32,061 bases of DNA from Acetobacteraceae bacterium (GTDB lineage Bacteria > Pseudomonadota > Alphaproteobacteria > Acetobacterales > Acetobacteraceae), in contig JAIXVH010000416.1 of NCBI GenBank assembly GCA_027483125.1, forward strand, positions 1 to 32,061. Direction: 5' to 3'. The notes beneath the pieces are model-generated. The model did no database searches, was not told the DNA's origin, and saw only the letters and a program-made list of their open reading frames with translations. The position numbers were made by a program, and so were the translations under genes. Numbering within the stretch: position 1 is the stretch's first letter; every line of letters begins with the position of its first letter. Shown piece by piece: positions 29,608 to 32,061 of this stretch.

Positions 29608-30696
29608 ATGGCCAATGTTTCTCTGCGCAATCTCGTCAAGGAATATGACGGCGGCGTGCAGGCCGTGAAAGGCATCAACCTCGATATCCAGGACCATGAA
29701 TTCGTGGTCCTCGTCGGCCCGTCGGGCTGCGGCAAGACCACCACGCTGCGCATGATCGCGGGGCTGGAGGAGATCACCAAGGGCGAGGTCGATATCGGCG
29801 GCAATGTCGTCAACGACGTCCCGCCGCGCGACCGCGACATCGCCATGGTGTTCCAGAACTACGCGCTCTATCCGCATATGTCGGTCTACGAGAACATGGC
29901 CTTCGGGCTGACCTTGCGGAAATTCGCGCGCAGCGAGATCGACAAGCGCGTCAAGAACGCAGCGCGCATCCTGGACATCGAACCGCTGCTGGAACGCAAG
30001 CCCAAGGCACTCTCGGGCGGGCAGCGGCAGCGTGTGGCGATGGGGCGTGCCATCGTGCGCGACCCCAAGGTCTTCCTGTTCGACGAGCCACTGTCCAACC
30101 TCGACGCCAAGCTGCGCGTGCAGATGCGCACCGAGATCAAGAAGGTGCACCAGACGGTGCGCACCACCACCGTCTATGTCACGCATGACCAGGTGGAGGC
30201 GATGACGCTGGCCGACCGCGTGGTGGTGATGAACCACGGCATCATCGAGCAGGTGGGCCCCCCGCAGGAGCTGTATCACAACCCGGCCACGCGCTTCGTC
30301 GCCGGCTTCATCGGCAGCCCGGCGATGAATTTCCTCCATGCGCGCGTCGAGAATGACGCCGTCCATCTGACCGATGGCACGGTCCTGCCCATCCCGGAAT
30401 CGCGGCGTGCGCGCTACGCCAACGCTGTGGGCAAGCCGTTGCTGTTCGGCATCCGGCCCGAGCACCTGACGGACCACCGCCCGCATCTGCCGGGCCGCGC
30501 CGACCTCATCATCACGCCCGAGGTGATCGAGCCGATGGGCATGGAGACGATGGTGCATTTCCACCTGGGCGATGCGCGTGATTGCTGCGCCCGCTTCGAG
30601 CCGACCGTGCATGTGGAGCCGAACGTGCCCATCACGCTGACGGTGGACATGAACAACATGCACCTGCTGGATGAGGCGACGGGCAAGGTCCTATAG
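29608..30696 (+). CDS. ugpC: Sugar ABC transporter ATP-binding protein (UgpC/MalK type)
   Basis: [39 protein letters not shown]-terminal TOBE-like region. Confidence 0.94.
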   Translation: MANVSLRNLVKEYDGGVQAVKGINLDIQDHEFVVLVGPSGCGKTTTLRMIAGLEEITKGEVDIGGNVVNDVPPRDRDIAMVFQNYALYPHMSVYENMAFGLTLRKFARSEIDKRVKNAARILDIEPLLERKPKALSGGQRQRVAMGRAIVRDPKVFLFDEPLSNLDAKLRVQMRTEIKKVHQTVRTTTVYVTHDQVEAMTLADRVVVMNHGIIEQVGPPQELYHNPATRFVAGFIGSPAMNFLHARVENDAVHLTDGTVLPIPESRRARYANAVGKPLLFGIRPEHLTDHRPHLPGRADLIITPEVIEPMGMETMVHFHLGDARDCCARFEPTVHVEPNVPITLTVDMNNMHLLDEATGKVL

Positions 30697-30804
30697 GCGG
30701 CGCCGATCGGCGCCATCGCGGGGGTGGCTTGGACGTTGCGGCGTCTTCGGGCCATCCTGGGCGCAGCCGGCCATTTCACCGGCACGAGAAGAACGGACCC
30801 CCTG

Positions 30805-31203
30805 ATGCGCCTCCCGCTCACCGCCGCCGCCCTGTTGATCGCCACGCTGGCTGGCCAGCAGGCCCAGGCGCAATCCTCCTATGTCTGGCAGGGGCAGACC
30901 CTCCAGTCGGCGGGCCTCACCACCAATGGCTGCAACCTGCGCGTGCCCATGGCCACGCATAGCGGCAGCCTGGGCCTGAACAGCATCTTCGTCTCGGTGA
31001 TGAACCGGGGCACCGCCGCGGTCCGGATCACCGCCGATGTGGAACTCAGCGGCAACAACACCCGCAAGAGCGGCCCGATCACCGGCATCATCCAGCCCAA
31101 TTCGGCCATCACCTCCATGCAGGCCTTCAGCCCGGGCGGCACCACCCGCGAGGGCACGACGCTGCGCGTCCGCATCACGAGCTGCACGCCCCACACCTCC
31201 TGA
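30805..31203 (+). CDS. Small secreted protein of unknown function
   Basis: Signal peptide MRLPLTAAALLIATLAGQQAQAQ; beta-rich mature part with two cysteines. Confidence 0.6.
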   Translation: MRLPLTAAALLIATLAGQQAQAQSSYVWQGQTLQSAGLTTNGCNLRVPMATHSGSLGLNSIFVSVMNRGTAAVRITADVELSGNNTRKSGPITGIIQPNSAITSMQAFSPGGTTREGTTLRVRITSCTPHTS

Positions 31204-31235
31204 GGCGCGAGGCCGCGGGTCTGGACGCCGCCGCC

Positions 31236-31258
31236 CGGCAGGGGCAGTTTCCCTGCCG
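31236..31258. terminator. Hairpin (cggcaggg/ccctgccg)
   Basis: 8-bp perfect inverted repeat between genes; lies just before the next RBS, so the role is uncertain. Confidence 0.3.
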
Positions 31259-31274
31259 AGCGGAGGACAGCATC

Positions 31275-32061
31275 ATGGCCGAACCAGACTACGTCTATAT
31301 TCCCGAAGCGGAGCTGGAGAGCTTCGTCACCCGCATCTTCACCGCCTCCGGCTGCGCGCCGGGCGAGGCGGCGCGGATTTCCAACCATCTGGTCGGTGCC
31401 AACCTCGCGGGGCATGACAGCCACGGCGTGGTGCGCGTGCCGCGCTATGTCGAGTGGCAGCGGGCTGGTCATGTGCTGGCGGGGCAGGAGGTGGAGGTCG
31501 TCACCGATGGCGGCGCCTTCGTGCTGCTCGACGGCAAGTTCGGCTTCGGCCAGACGGTGGCGCAGCAGGCCACGCGGCTGGGCATCGAACGGGCGCGCGC
31601 GCAGGGCGCCTGCATCGTGGGCCTGCGCAATGCCGGCCATATCGGCCGCACCGGCGACTATGCCGAGATGGCGACGGCCGAGGGCCTCATCTCCATCCAT
31701 TTCGTGAATGTCGCGGGCTCGGTGCTCGTGGCGCCCTTCGGCGGCGCGGAACGGCGCTTCTCGACCGCGCCCTTCTGCGTCGGCGTGCCGCTGCCCGGGG
31801 GGCCGGTGATCCTGGACTTCGCCACCTCCTTCGTCGCCGAGGGCAAGGTGCTGGTCGCCTCCAATGGCGGCAAGGCGCTGCCGGAGAACGCGTTGATCAC
31901 GGCCGATGGGCAGATGTCGGGCGATCCGCACACGCTTTATGGCGAATACCCGCCGGTGGGGCCGCGCAACCCGTCCAACGGCACGGGCGCGATCCGCGCC
32001 TTCGGCGACCACAAGGGCAGCGGCCTGGCGTTCATGTGCGAGCTGCTGGCCGGCGCCTTCA
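31275..32061 (+). CDS. Ldh family (malate/L-lactate/ureidoglycolate) oxidoreductase, truncated by window end
   Basis: NLAGHDSHGVVRVPRYV, GHIGRTGDYAEMA, DFATSFVAEGKV, FGDHKGSGLAFM. Confidence 0.93.
   Translation, partial: MAEPDYVYIPEAELESFVTRIFTASGCAPGEAARISNHLVGANLAGHDSHGVVRVPRYVEWQRAGHVLAGQEVEVVTDGGAFVLLDGKFGFGQTVAQQATRLGIERARAQGACIVGLRNAGHIGRTGDYAEMATAEGLISIHFVNVAGSVLVAPFGGAERRFSTAPFCVGVPLPGGPVILDFATSFVAEGKVLVASNGGKALPENALITADGQMSGDPHTLYGEYPPVGPRNPSNGTGAIRAFGDHKGSGLAFMCELLAGAF

Noticed and set aside
28525-30663. 712-aa minus-strand ORF
   Set aside because: Antisense to the permease and ATPase genes, with no recognisable domain.
30699-30714. Perfect palindrome ggcgccgatcggcgcc after the ABC ATPase gene
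   Set aside because: Short GC-rich palindrome without a T-tract; could be chance in this composition.

Overview
The window is GC-rich alphaproteobacterial DNA, probably Acetobacteraceae/Roseomonas-like (inferred from gene content). No rRNA, tRNA, CRISPR array or intact transposase/integrase was seen. In order it contains: (i) a minus-strand regulatory PTS cluster hprK-rapZ-EIIA(Man)-HPr-EI; (ii) a MazE/MazF-type toxin-antitoxin pair divergent from hprK; (iii) an AT-rich ~0.9 kb islet with a small lipoprotein gene and a heptanucleotide tandem repeat, flanked by a decayed copy of the 5' end of tgt; (iv) tgt-queF; (v) a Bug/TctC-type binding protein and an acyl-CoA ligase; (vi) an MCP-PilZ chemoreceptor and a small membrane-LRR protein; (vii) a peptide ABC substrate-binding protein followed by three consecutive strong hairpins; (viii) NIPSNAP and a P/A-rich membrane protein; (ix) a BisC-like molybdopterin oxidoreductase, a 2Fe-2S ferredoxin and a CYP153-like P450; (x) a PIG-V-like GT-C protein plus partner; (xi) a COG0523 GTPase and DUF1826 pair with a putative Zur box; (xii) a threonine dehydratase-like PLP enzyme and a DAO-family oxidoreductase; (xiii) a complete sugar ABC transporter, a small secreted protein and a truncated Ldh-family dehydrogenase. 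The strongest observations are the 69-bp imperfect repeat of the tgt 5' end bounding the AT-rich islet, the missing canonical start codon of hprK next to the TA module, the triple hairpin cluster at 14848-14999, and the Zur-like palindrome. All homology calls come from reading the sequence; no database search was run.
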